Assembly (NCBI GenBank): GCA_950295325.1
Contig: OX485806.1
Coordinates: 34,100,001 to 34,164,000 of the forward strand
DNA: 64,000 nt
Reading direction: 5' to 3'
DNA from: Polytrichum commune
Taxonomy: Eukaryota > Streptophyta > Polytrichopsida > Polytrichales > Polytrichaceae
This document shows positions 35,755 to 48,300 of this stretch, piece by piece. Numbering within the stretch: position 1 is the stretch's first letter; every line of letters begins with the position of its first letter. The position numbers and the translations under genes are program-made. The notes under the pieces were generated by a model, which saw only the letters and a program-made list of their open reading frames with translations, was not told the DNA's origin and searched no databases.

Positions 35755-36732
35755 TTGGTCCAACATTTACTCCTGACTATTAGGATCGCTCTATCTTGGA
35801 GATTCTTTGGTTCTGGGCTCCAGTGTTGCACTCTCTTGCACTTTCCTCCTTACTACACTAAGTATTGTATTAAGTGGCACCAGTTCATTTGACTTGCAAC
35901 ACTAATTGTAAACCGCCCGTGCAGTGCCACTAACACTAGGCATAACCTAACACTATTTATCATCCCTTGTAAAAAAGTTTGAATATTAAAGATTTAAAGA
36001 TTTACAATGTTGCAATTACTGTCACTAAGTCGTTTTTCATTCAATTTTCAATCATCCATGATAGTATTTTATGACAAAAATGTTAGGATGCAGAATATAC
36101 CATATCTGTAAAGTTGGGATGACAGTATTGGTAAATTCATTAAAAAGAAGTGGTATTAAAATAGTTACCGAGGTGACGTTAAATACCATACGACTGTCAA
36201 TACAATATTCAGTGTAGCACTCTTTTCCTGTATATAAATAAAATCAAGGAACCAATACTTCATGACCTGGTTACATCAGAACATGATTGCTATTTCAGGC
36301 TCATCAGAAAGGGGCTTGTAGTAACCCTGATTTTTGGAAAATTATGTGGAGCTCACAAGTTAATTTGCAGACTGAATATCCCTTGTCACAACTCTTGTCG
36401 CTGTTTCGCAAAAAGCCTAGCACAATCAAGTCATTGATGATGCACTAGCTCTGCCAAGTCCTTCTAAAGATCAGTAATACAATGAATTGTAGGAGCCGGC
36501 AATCCAACAAGAAATGAAACAGCAGACCAATTGCAAGAAACCAATATTATCTGGAAACGATTTGTTGATGACGATGATTTAGGCACTTGAATCACCCAGG
36601 TCAGAATTGTTCAATATGCTCAAGGGTGTCAAGTGCTTCATTGAACTCTGAAATTGTCAAAACTGACATGTACTATGGCACAAATTTTGGGTATCCTGAG
36701 CCACTTGTATCCTACGCCTCAGAAGAGGAAGG

Positions 36733-39657
36733 CTAGCTCTGGTCATCAACTTCAGGAGCTAACTCCCGCTCCTCCGCTGCAGCTGCCATCAACTCATCAA
36801 AATGCTCTGATTTTCCCAGAATAATCTCAACCTGCCATTGCAAATGTACACACACCCACACATAAATAAAACCTCAACCAGACACTGCTAGTCCTGAAAT
36901 CGGTGCTTTCAGTTGTCTACAGATTCTTTTTTGATACAAGAATGGCCCCACATACTATACCAATGCAGTGCAATCTATGCACTGAAGACTTCACAATGAC
37001 CAATCTCAACAACCATCCAAGATACCCTATACTTCAGAATATAGCTGCTTCGCCAATATAGAGATGACGCGTAAAATACCTTGGCTTTCTGGATGGGTCG
37101 ACCTCTGGTCTCATCTCTCATGTCGACAGTTGAGGTTTGAATTCCTGAACAAATAATTGCAGAGTTCAGATGAAAATTCCATAACAACTGAAACAAACAT
37201 CACAAGTACAACCAACAACTACAATGGTTAAGTCATCATATAATCTTACTCATCCATATGAATGCCATTTATATTAAAACCTACTAACTAAATGTGAAAA
37301 ATAGCAGACTATATCTAAAAATAACCTTCTACAAATAATAAAGGAATTTGATGGAAAAGTAAAGTAGTACGACCAGCACATGGTACAGTACTGGAATAAC
37401 CTAAGTGCACAACAAAAGACAACCAGATGCATACTAATGCAAAACCACAAGCCGAAGATAGTGCTAGAGGTTCTTCCAGAACCACATTTGACCATCATGT
37501 TGAATGGGCTCCAAGGATTTTCTGTAAACTCAACCTGTTTAGATTATGGAGCAGTGATTACTGGGAACTAGAAGATTGGATCACTTGAATATATTGCAAG
37601 CATTTTTTTTTATCCCAGTTCACCATTGAGATAGTATGAATCTAGAGATAGATCTGACTCCATGTGTGTTTTTTTATCCCAGTTCACCATTGAGATAGTA
37701 TGAATCTAGCGATAGATCTGACTCCATGTGTGTTTTTTTATCCCAGTTCACCATTGAGATAGTATGAATCTAGAGATAGATCTGACTCCATGTGTGTTGC
37801 AATATGCATAACAGGAAAGAACTTACTCTTCTCGACTGCCAAACCATTATTCTTCAATATTTCTGCCACTGTGACCACTGTAGCAATTGCTGCACCATCA
37901 AAACACGCACCATTTGTCAGCAAATAATGCAGTGACAAAATACTGCACTAATGAGGAAATCCTCGCTCTCAAACCAAGTGTAATAAGAGACATTAACCTC
38001 GCTGTGGCTAATAAAATACTATGGAAAAAGTACAACTGAACTTTCCATCCAACCAAACAAAATGATAATTACATACCCATTCCGAGAGCTGACAACTCCA
38101 CTTCTTCATGCTGTTGCATGTACCTCTGCAAAAAGTAGCACTCGACATCAAGAGACATATATGACCTTATTCTCTGCCTAGCCACACTTTGATCATTTAT
38201 TATACCAAGGCTGGCTGTATAATATGTAGGTCTTCAATGCAAAGAAACTCACATTGAACAATATCCCCTCAAAAGCAAAAGACTTCAGCTAAAAGTTGTA
38301 CCCTGCCCATAAAACTATGACCTAATTAATATTGACCACCTACAAGACTTGCAAAGGGTGGGGCGCGAGAAAGAAGAGCAAACTTCAACATCTCACACTA
38401 AAGAATCTAGAGTCACAACCCACAGGCAGAATACCTTCATTTTTAGAGACCTTCGTGAGAACAAGAGGCGACATGAACATCCTTTCATACTCTCATGAGC
38501 TGCCAGTATGACCAACCCAACTATATCTACCTCAGACCCACAAAGCTTAATCCAATAATCTTTCAGGGGCTATCAAGTGTCGGAGCATCTGCTATTCAAT
38601 TGCCATACTTCTAGTAAAGTAAGTAAAGAGACAGGGACGGATGCCACAAGAGAGAATGTGACCTCACACAATTGAAGGCCACTCATAGATCCCTTTAGAG
38701 AGGGACAGGCCGCCAATTGACAACTAAGCAAAGAAATAGATTTGCAGAGAGGACTTCCAGAAAGGAAGGAGAAAGGGAGATCCAGAATGACTTCCAAGAG
38801 AACGACAATAACCTCATTCGTATTTTGATGTGGCAACGAACTCCTACATCACATCTTTCACGAAATGGGGGTTAACCCTGATAAAGTCATGTAGAACTGA
38901 CCCTGTCTTGCCCAGCGGGGAAGTCTACGTGAAAATGGCTCAAGTAATATGCTGAGCTCATGAATAATACACAACATTATACCAAAGTAAGACTACGCAA
39001 CATTGCTTTCTTCTTTCTCATGTGTGCTACCTTATTATTATGTCCACTACATCCATGACTGTCACCTGACGCCCCACCCCTTTATAACAACCTCAAAGAG
39101 CGCACACATTAGAGTTACCCTTCAACTCAATGGGACTTTTCTTCGGACGTTGGTCCCCTACGATCTTCCATTGGTTGTTTTGCTCACAAAATCAACAATC
39201 CCTTCCGACTTGTGGTGGCGCATTCTCGGAATTAGTGTTGCAATTCGAATGAAGAGCAACAACCCATTTTGTGAGGTTCATAGAGGGCCAAACTCATTTT
39301 ATAAACACCTCTTAATGGCATGCCAAAATGAGTTTGACCCCCAATGAGGAACCCATATGCGATGTTCTTCTTTCAAACCTCCACACTACAACCTCCAGGC
39401 ATGCACTGAGAACTTGCCCAACATGGAAGAAGGTGTTGATGTATGCACAACAACCAACTCCCTACCAACCAAAAGTGATGTTGCTGAGTTAGAGCATAAC
39501 TATAACTATAATGCCGGAGTGACGTATGATGGTTTACCTTAGCAAGGTTGACATAAAAGAATAACGGTTTCTTGGTATTGGACACTTGAATCCGGTTCTT
39601 CTTGTGCGTATCATCTTGGACGTTCAAATTGGCCACTCCTTCCGTCACTTCTTCCAT
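36733..39657 (-). CDS. Alba-domain nucleic-acid-binding protein (At2g34160-like)
   Basis: Five exons join without frame loss: 39657-39538, 38125-38077, 37889-37827, 37144-37080, 36831-36733, giving 131 residues. All junctions are GT-AG. The protein starts MEEVTEGVANLN, has KKNRIQVSNTKKPLFFYVNL, then RYMQQHEEVELSALGMAIAT, TVAEILKNNGLAVEK and ends with a DELMAAAAEERE acidic helix. This is a near full-length match to the short plant Alba proteins (about 130 residues in Arabidopsis). Alba proteins are small dimeric DNA/RNA binders that act on chromatin, R-loops and mRNA. The intact frame, good splice sites and close family match suggest a functional gene. Intron 1 holds a dispersed repeat (39040-39510) and intron 3 a 64-bp tandem repeat. 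The first frame could be extended upstream, but the ATG at 39657 matches the family start. Confidence 0.93.
37604..37798. repeat. 64-bp tandem repeat, 3 copies, in Alba intron 3
   Basis: ATCCCAGTTCACCATTGAGA starts copies at 37612, 37676 and 37740, identical except for one base (CTAGAGATAG versus CTAGCGATAG). The near identity points to a recent expansion. The array ends 29 bases from the splice donor of exon 3. Confidence 0.95.
39040..39510. repeat. Dispersed repeat, copy A (Alba intron 1)
   Basis: It shares many phrases in the same order with 50800-51275, for example TCAATGGGACTTTTC, CCATTGGTTGTTTTGC, AAATGAGTTTGACC and TTCAAACCTCCACACTAC. Identity looks like about 75-80%. It is non-coding and its ends were not defined. 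Confidence 0.75.
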
Positions 39658-40420
39658 ATTCTTCCACAAACAACGGATCCACGGACACACAAACACGCAC
39701 AACCAGACCAAACCTAACCCCGCACCAAACCCTCGCAATGTAGGAACCCTAATTGCCCACCAAAACTCAAACTCCACCAGAAACACACTCAAACTCCACC
39801 AAAACTCCCACCCAAACGCCGATCACCCCCTCACAGTAAGTAACCACTTATTCACTGCCAACTCACTCTACAACAACACACACCGCCTCCCCAAGCGTTC
39901 CACGACGCACAACCTGAACAATAAGAAAGATGTGCAAAAAACCCTGGCCCCTGTTTTTGGCTTCTTCCCTAACCGTCGAAATGGCACCGACAGGGTTGGA
40001 AATGCGTGAGGTCAGGTAAGGAAAGAGAGCAAGAACGGCGAGGTGTAAGGGATGAACAAGAAATGGGAGGCAGTTTGGGGAACGGCGAAGGCGAGATGGA
40101 GATGGAGATATGGAGGTGGAGAGAAGAGAAGGGCGAGAAGGGAAAAGAGGTTAGAGTCGAGGTTTCAAGCGCGCGCGAGCGAGCGAGAGAGAGAGAGAGA
40201 AACAAAAAAAGAGAGAGAAGAGTGGGTTGCCCTAGGAAGGGGTGGGGTGCCACATGGCGTGCCACGTGGAGGTTGCGATGTGGGACACGTCGACCATGAG
40301 CATGGGGGAGCCTCTCTTCTTCATATATGTAAAGTACAATGTAAGGAACTTATATGGGCCTTGTATGGTCCCTCTTCTCAACCGGATACCCATATTTGAG
40401 TGCTATAACTTATAGTGCGA
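39658..40420 (-). promoter_or_regulatory. Likely 5' leader/promoter of the Alba gene
   Basis: Upstream of the ATG the minus strand is pyrimidine-rich, with a (CT)n stretch next to a CG-rich patch at 40170-40205. CT/GA tracts are common around plant core promoters. The plus-strand frames at 40006-40399 (Arg/Glu/Lys-rich) merely translate this purine-rich strand. No TATA box could be assigned with confidence. Confidence 0.35.
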
Positions 40421-41811
40421 CCACTAGAAAAGATAATTACGTGTTATGATGAGTTTGGACTATGTGCTTAAAACATAGACACTTTTTTAATGTAATTAGG
40501 TCTTAAATGGGTATTTTTTCTTGTTCGCTATGAAATACAACTTTGTTTCACCAACTTCAAACTTTGGTTGACCAACAAATGTGGATGGAGAAGAATGATT
40601 CAATTGTGGAGAAATTTGGCACCGGTCTTGAATTGATATGAATTTTCAACTAAGGGGTTGTACTCACATAGACCCCATCCACTTATGTTGACTAGTGAGT
40701 TTAGAACAACTAATGTATACTGAATACACATTCCAATATCTTTTAAACACATGTCTTTTTAGTGTATGTTCTTAGGATCCATACCTAACCACGCACCGCT
40801 CAAGTATAGGTGTCTATTTAAGATAAGTAACCGAATAGATAAGTAAGGCAAGCTTACCTAGAACTTACCTTAGGTTGAATTGTTAATGCAATTGAGAGGG
40901 TATGGTCTTGACTAGGACTCTTGTAACTCTTGCATCTCAACTTCAATTATAAACCTTGAAATAACAACCTTTGTAATTTACAATTGCTAACCAAATGAGA
41001 AGATCGGGAGCCTTTCTTCATATATCTATGCAAGTGGGTACCTTATGTGGGCCTTATGTGGGCCTTATGTGGGCCTTATGTGGTCCCTCTTCTCAATCGG
41101 ACACCTTTATTGTTTTTGTGGCAGATGACACGACCATTCAAAACGGCACTTGTTACAATGAGGTAGGACTACTGTAGGGGGCTCTCTATTCCCATAAGGA
41201 ATGATAATTTTCTCCTCAAACTTTGCCATGTGTCATGAGCACATTTGCTAAGACCCACTTCTATCCCACATGGAAACTACATTCTAGCACAAGTAAAGAT
41301 GAAATTTAGAGCCCACTACAATCTATGCTCAAAATGTCACAAGAAAATGTCATATCTGCATAATATGACATTTTGGCCTCAAATATTGTACTATCAAGGT
41401 TTTCCAAGAAAATGGCATGTTTCAATGCACAATGTCATTTTGTATACACAATGAAGATACTAAGTATGAAAGAACATTTTTATTAAAGAATTATGCTCAA
41501 AACGTCATACAACATGGAGTTAAGAAAAATATATAGATTCATGATGATGTCTTCACCATATCACACACTACAAAAAATAAGAATTTATTGTCTTCTGATG
41601 ATGTTTGTTGATGTTGGAAATTGACATCTTGTTCAAATTTTTCCATAAAAGATGCATGTTCATTACATCTACAACTAAAAACTCCAAAGGATGCTCCGCA
41701 ACAAAATTTGATTGTAATTGACTAGCCAACACCAATAGTCAAGCTTCCTCAAGCTTGATTACTATCAAATTTTGTTGTGAAGGCTTGAGGAAGCTTGACT
41801 AATGGCGTTGG
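40421..41811. other. Intergenic with a second short MITE
   Basis: No gene is recognised. 41040-41085 carries a short run of TGTGGGCCTTA repeats. A MITE related to 30949-31086 lies at about 41177-41315. The 3' part approaches the Tigger-like relic and contains interleaved inverted repeats at 41695-41818. Confidence 0.5.
41177..41315. mobile_element. Short MITE, copy 2
   Basis: Ends GGGGCTCTCTATT and AATTTAGAGCCC are imperfect inverted repeats; flanking GTAG and CTAC may belong to the inverted repeat. The interior shares TGTGTCATG, CACATTTGCTAA and CCCACATGGA with copy 1 at 30949-31086. Confidence 0.65.
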
Positions 41812-42720
41812 CTAGTCATCAACATCATTCCCCTCCATTGGCTCTTCATTCAAATATAAACCCATTTGGATTTCCAAAACCACCAACTCAACCATGATGT
41901 ACTCTACATCAATTATTTCTTCACATCCAAGATTCAAAGAGGAAATGACACTTGCCATTTCATTTGCTACTTCTTTCATTCTGAAATTTTCATGGACATC
42001 ATCCATAGCAAAATCAACACTCCAATCTGTAGGTAAGATCTTGGACATTCTCCATCTGTTACATATGATTTGGGGATTCATATCTCTCCACACTTGAGAG
42101 CACCACATTATAACGTGCCTTACATTAGGCATTATTTTTCTCAAGGTCAAGCGAAAAGTACAATAATCAAACTGAGAGAGAACCCATTCCAAAAGCTTCT
42201 TTTTATGTTGAACTTTGAATGAAGTAATTATTCATGATCCAAGGATTGTATCACACTTGTAACATTAGGTGGTAAGAAAACAATAGTTATATTGCTCAAA
42301 TCCAAGGTTGAAAATCCATATGATTCATCCCTACCAACATGCTTAAGGGAATGAGAAGCAAAATTGTCTATACTTAAAAGTACCTTCCGCTTTTGAGATT
42401 TGAAATGTACATTGAGGCTCATTGTCCAACTCTCAAATACATCTTATGACAACCATGCCATTTGGTTTGCTAACCACCACACATAATTTGTTGGCAACCA
42501 CCTTTCAAAGCATCTTGGGCATAGAGATAATTCAACTTGTCAACGATTATTGTGTTTACATCAAGAACAAAAGTGAGATGGTTCTTTTGAATTTTGCACC
42601 CACAATTTTTTTTCTTGCACTTGATTTCTTGTTTGGTTGGGCACGATAAAATAAACTAGTTTCATCCGTATTGTAAACATCTCCGGTGCCATAACCAATG
42701 CGGAGAGGTTAGTGCTTACC
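41812..42720 (-). pseudogene. Pogo/Tigger-like (CENP-B-type DDE) transposase relic
   Basis: On the minus strand one reads VYNTDETSLFYR near 42650-42680, then VLLSIDNFASHSLKH and ITIVFLPPNVTSVIQSLDHE at 42228-42422, then KLLEWVLSQFD near 42190. These are the three catalytic blocks of the pogo/Tigger (Tc1/mariner superfamily) transposase: D-E-T, DN-A-SH and Q-x-LD. The frame changes at least twice and stops interrupt it, so it is dead. The N-terminal HTH part was not recognised. The final open segment 42192-41812 is the C-terminal tail. Confidence 0.75.
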
Positions 42721-45351
42721 AAATTCTGTGCAAGTTGTTTTGTGTGCAGACGTGGTCATCAACACCAAAATTGTTGAAATTATAACCAAAATGTAAAACA
42801 TCTACCACTCAAGACTATCGTCACCTTTGTAGCCAAGAAATTAAATAACGGCATGGACAAATCGAGGAGTATAAGTCGACGAGGATTGTCATTTCCAATC
42901 TAAAGAGATGTGAGATTCAAGTGCAAGGACAAAGTTTGAATCAAGAAGAGAAATCAACAACTTCAGAATTCTAGTCTGCATATCCAACACTCCCTAAACC
43001 CTTCAGCCTCCACCCAAACCCAAAGACTCAAAAATGCAAAGTTTGTTTTGACACTAAGGTTTAATATAGCTAACTAGAGTTGAGTTAACCATAGATGAAT
43101 ACACCATGTACTTGTTGATCCCAAGGTAAATCTTAATGTGGGTCCCACTACTTGCGCACATTAATTACCTCTATTATATGACAAATCATGCCAAAAGAAT
43201 GTCATATTACGATTGTCGTAGTTGTAATATCGGGGTAAATGAACACTAGGAAGTTTGGTTGATGGGAAATGTGTCATACAATCGAGGTGTCGTATTATTG
43301 GGATGAGACTGTATTTGTATCGGGCTTTATGTCGGTCACTCTTCTTAACCCCTAAATCACTATATTCGTTAATTTGGGACTTTTTCGGCATTTTGAGACA
43401 ATTACAAATATAAGAATATGGATAAAATCACACAGATATTGGAAAATGTTGTAAGATGCAAATACTTTGAAGCGGGTGTTCATATCAAGAACCCAATTAA
43501 GAACTCATATCAAGATGGTTTAGGTAGGACGACCCAAACATTAGACCATGTTGTTGTGGTCTATATATTAATTTGAGACAAGAGAAAGTCTCAAATTAAC
43601 GAATATAGTGATCTAATGTTCTATGCGGCCATAATCTGATTGTGAACAATTTGCTCTCACCCCTTTGACACCAATTTGAATGGTTTTTGGGTTGTTTCAA
43701 CCACTCCTCTTGTTCAAGTTCGGGTATGCTATGACCTGCCACATGGATAATTTTGATTCAACAAAGTTAGCTATTTTTTTAATTGATCCAAATATGGGAG
43801 TGTGCTCTCAACTAGTTCACAATGGGACTGATCCACAAACGCCTACTTGACATTTGTCACCTCCGCAGTTTAGGGGCAACATATCCTAAACGTGTTTTTT
43901 GTTGATCCATATGTGCAAATTATTCCCAATTGATTTGAAAATTTGCATGACACTCAAACACAACATATCCTAAACATCTACCATTGGAATCTCTAGTTGG
44001 ACATGTCTTGGTGGGTGTAAATCCATGTGGAAGGTGCATAGTTGTGGCACCTGCTACCTCAAAATGCAAAGCTTCCCAAAAATTCACAAAATAACGGTTT
44101 CAAGATTTGTGAGCTAATTTGAGTAGCTATATTACCCCTCTTTCGAATGAGAGTAACATTTTCTCATTTGGAGATGATTTGAGTTGAGTTTCAATAAAAA
44201 AACCAACCCCAATTTAATTTCCAAATTGTTTCCCCTCAAGACCACTATTGACATTCCTATTATTGTCTCCTACTACACATAACTTCAACGTTTAAAATCT
44301 GGATTGTGAGTAGTCGCCTCTAACCTACAGCATCTATATGGTTGGAATTGTCACAAAATCTTTAGATCTTCAACCACGATCGTTGAATTTCAAGTCACAT
44401 TTTCTAGGCAGAATTGAGGGAAACTAGGCATGGGAAGTTAGGGTTTAATTGGACGCTTGTGTTTGAGTGCTAGTCTACATGGCAAGGATTGTAGTTAAGA
44501 ACATCCACTACATGACACGTATTACAAATGAGATTGGACTATGTGCTCATAATATAAAACCATTTTGGATTCAATGGAGGCCTTTTGCAATTTGCAATTA
44601 CTTTAAAGAGATAGAGTATCTTCACTTTGTCCACTTTTAAAATTGCAAATTGGACGAGATAATTCCCAATATAATCCAACTCTGATATATGTTGGTGTTG
44701 GAAATGCCCACAATAAGGCCACATACCATACCCTAATGCAAACTTCTAGCCTTTCTTGCCAATTAGTTTGCCCAATGATCTCAAGGTTTGTCTTCTTTTT
44801 CTTTCTTTTTTGCTACTTCTTGTTGATTCATGGTTCTTAAACAAGGCAAGAGCAATGTGGGATAGGCACATTGTAAAATACAAAAGCTACGTCAAAGAGC
44901 ACAGCTCCAAAACCAGTCACTACGAGTCTCTAGATTGGGTGATGTACTTAACCTCATTCAATATTTACAAAGAAAGAATGGACACGTAAGGAACTTAGGT
45001 TTCGCATATTAAGCTTCTCTCTTTAGAGTGTTTCAAAGGTAAGTAATGGGTTTTCTGGACGGAACAATGGTTCCTTACTGCTCAAAATTTGGGAAACCAC
45101 TGACTCAATGAGCCATACTGAATGACAGTTGTGACGAAAACATATCCAATAACATTGGAAGTATGTACACACTTATTATATAGATAAATTGAAACTCTGT
45201 ATACAAACCTTGAGCACTTGCACCAAATTGTCCAACAATGGACAGATATCTTTCACAAAATAGCGGTGAAGGAAGCAAAATAGTGCGGACACATATTTCA
45301 CACTTCAAGGCTTCATACCTATCAGAAAACTCGGCGCAAGTGTGGAAATTA
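42721..45351. other. Intergenic, no gene recognised
   Basis: Contains an inverted-repeat pair (43356-43385 with 43582-43613) and AT-rich sequence. GAGATTGGACTATGTGCTCA at about 44530 is a dispersed-repeat word. The last several hundred bases should include the TPC1 3' untranslated region. Confidence 0.5.
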
Positions 45352-48300
45352 TCATGACTTCTGTGACCTTGTCTTCTCAATCTCCGCACTCAAGATATGG
45401 TTAAGAAGCGACTCCACATTATCGTTTCTTGCCCTGAAATTGCGACAGTTAGAAGAATCCTTCAAGATTGGGTACCATTAATTGGCGTGTGTGAGGAAAC
45501 ACATTAAGTTCTTTGAGAACTCGGAACAAGAGCAGTGAGATTCAAGGGGAGGACTAGAAAAGAAGTTGGTAAAAGAGGCCACTTACTTTTGAGCCCTTCG
45601 CCGGGGATCTCGTGTGAGACTCTTGTTCGCCTGCAATTGTTGTCAGCACAATCATTAGTGACAGGACACAAAGTTTCCTCTGTCAAGGAGGGAGAAGGGT
45701 GGGTCAAAGATTATTCTAAGCAAGAGCGCGTCACAGTTTACAAGCTAATTCCATACCAAGAAATGGGAGTGCAGTGCATCTAGAGTACTTCTTTCTAGTT
45801 CTGCAGCTGTCATTTGAATATGCAATTTCGTCGAGTGCAACAGAAATTCTTTAAATTTTTGGACGGTGTACAGAGGCACGTAGGTCAAGCTGCGGAGTAC
45901 CTGATTCGGTGTGGAATTTTCATCATTATCAGATTCTTTGGCAGAGGATTGCATCTCCATCTCTGCAAAAAAGGCTTCAAGCACAAACGCTACGACCTGT
46001 TCCATATCCAAGCACCTTCAGTACGCTACCAGAGTGGCCCACACAGTTGCTGTGGAACTAAGAATGGGTGAATCTTTCTTTTTTGGACTAAATCTTAAGA
46101 CATATGAATGATTTCAATATTTTAGATTGTTCATGACGATTTGAGGTGTACATTAGCATAATCAAAATTATGTACTTACATACTAAATAGGTGGTTCAAA
46201 GTTTCACTACTTGCTGAAATCAACCTTGAGACTACAAAAATGGGTGGATCATGGTGCGCAATTTGTACTAAAAAATCTAGTGTTGTCATTTGCTGGTGCA
46301 TCTAGATGGTGTGCGCATACTTTTCTTCAGATTTAACTATCACTTCTTGAATTATTCTATCTGACGAAGTTGCAAAGAAGGTCGTACCAAGTTGAAAATG
46401 AAAAGAACAGCAAGGACGTAGAAGCTCCAAAAGTAAAGTTGTGACCACGGATTGCCGGTTAGATCCAGGTAGCCCTGAATACGCCGACAAAGCATGGATC
46501 AGTTCCAATGACAAAAAACCGCCAGAAAGTATGACAGATACTACTCTTTCTTTCCGCTTTCTTTACAACCTTCACTCTCTCATCGTACCAAAATTGAGGT
46601 TTCATCTTAACAACAACAACAAAATATCTCTGCAGATTCAAGGTTGAGAACTTACTTCCATCCACATGTGCCAGTTCCCGGTCACAAGTAAGTCGAAGAG
46701 CGATACCATGCCAGATGGAAAGTCATTGAAGTTGTTCACCATGTAGCTGTTTCTAGATTAAGGGCTTTCTTACCTTTTTTAACAAAAATTCTAATGAAAA
46801 GCTTCTCGTTAACAGTGTCTGAACCAACCATACACATCATCATAGAAGAAGAATGCAAATGCAGCTGTGACAAGGTGGATACTCATTCTCATATATAGCA
46901 CTGTCTGGAAGCCTTGGATTTCCATCATTAACAATTCCCCCAAAAATCTGCAAAATATACCACTCACTCCATTGCAATTAACAAACATGTGAATTGCGAA
47001 ACAGAAATCACGATCCAACCGTAGAAAGAGTAAACAAGAGGCCTGGACAATTTAAAAGCATGTAACAAGAGCTGCAAATGTGCACCTGAACCCCTAAAGT
47101 GCAGAAGAAGCACATAAGGAGAAAAGTGACGCCCAAATAAGGCATGAGACTTGGTATGAGCTTCAGAAACGTCGACACCATGACTTTGTACCGCTCCATC
47201 AGCACCAGCAATCTTGTCAACCGCAGCAACCGCGCAATCAAAAGGTAACGGATCCTGCCGGCCAGCAGAGAACATTGCTCTAAAGTGTCAGATGAATATC
47301 GGATAGACTGAGGCCCACTTGAAACTTATCCGAAGGCCATTCCATGGAATTTGAAACTGAATTTTTTATGGTCACGGGCTTAGGGGCTTCCAAGTGTAGT
47401 GTAAAGACACAACCGGGCTCTCGACCGAATGCTAGTTCATTACTCATGTGGGCCCTTCTACACAATAAGTTATAAAAATATCTCAAATATTATGAGCTTT
47501 TGAAGTGTCAAGGTCTCCAGGTTTGTGTTAGACCCACCTCTTTGAGGTGTGCTTAACACACATTCCGGTAGACCATGAAACATTATCCATTTCATGGCAT
47601 GTAGGAATCCATGTAGGTTTATTTTCATCCTTACAATTTTCCTTGTTCCCTTAGGCCCTCAAGCTCTAGTATGAAGTGAAGTAAGACTGTCTTGGCATTT
47701 TCCACCAAGAGATTTTAGATTGTTATAGGCAAGTGTAATAACTTGCATGAAATCTATGAACAATATAAATTATTCCAAACACAATCAGGGCTCGGAGAAT
47801 GACAGTACCATTCCTCGTTGTCGAAGATAGTCCACTTGCTTGGTAAAGTGAAGGTCAGCGTCTCCGCAATCACTGTCGACAGTATCCAGTATGTAGAAAG
47901 AGTTAGGTTTTCCAAAGTTTCCAACCAGCGAAACAATGACATATTTTGGTTGCAATTTGAGTATCACAGAGGAATGACGGAGCGCATAGTTCAAATCACC
48001 AAGTGATGACAAACCATCAGCAGGAAGAAGAGGCCACCATGGAAATTAGTCACTGCTTACCGACAGTCACCGTAATAACAAAATCAAAGCGGTTTTGCGT
48101 CGAGCGCCAGTAATTGTGGAAACCAAAGACCAACACTTTCAATATCATTTCAACCATGTACAGCCAACCTGTAGTTGCATTTCCACCCCCCCCCCCCCCC
48201 CCTCCAGGTATAAGTCCATTAAACAGAAATTAGAGAGTATTAGGGGAGTATTAGCCGGGCATTCTGCAAAAAGACGAGGAAACTCTACCGCAAATTTGTG

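Larger units (their letters stand above)
32781..36732. other. Intergenic with repeats, no gene recognised
   Basis: 33060-33660 is unusually GC-rich and carries a 72-bp tandem repeat followed by a CT microsatellite. 33988-34490 is a diverged MITE copy. 34604-35754 is a long-TIR element. 35755-36732 has no recognised gene and includes the 3' end region of the Alba gene. Confidence 0.5.

Noticed and set aside
40006..40399. Arg/Glu-rich frames on the plus strand
   Set aside because: They translate a purine-rich strand opposite the Alba leader; low complexity and no homologous pattern.
41894..42097. Plus-strand frame in the Tigger region
   Set aside because: Opposite-strand shadow of the transposase tail.
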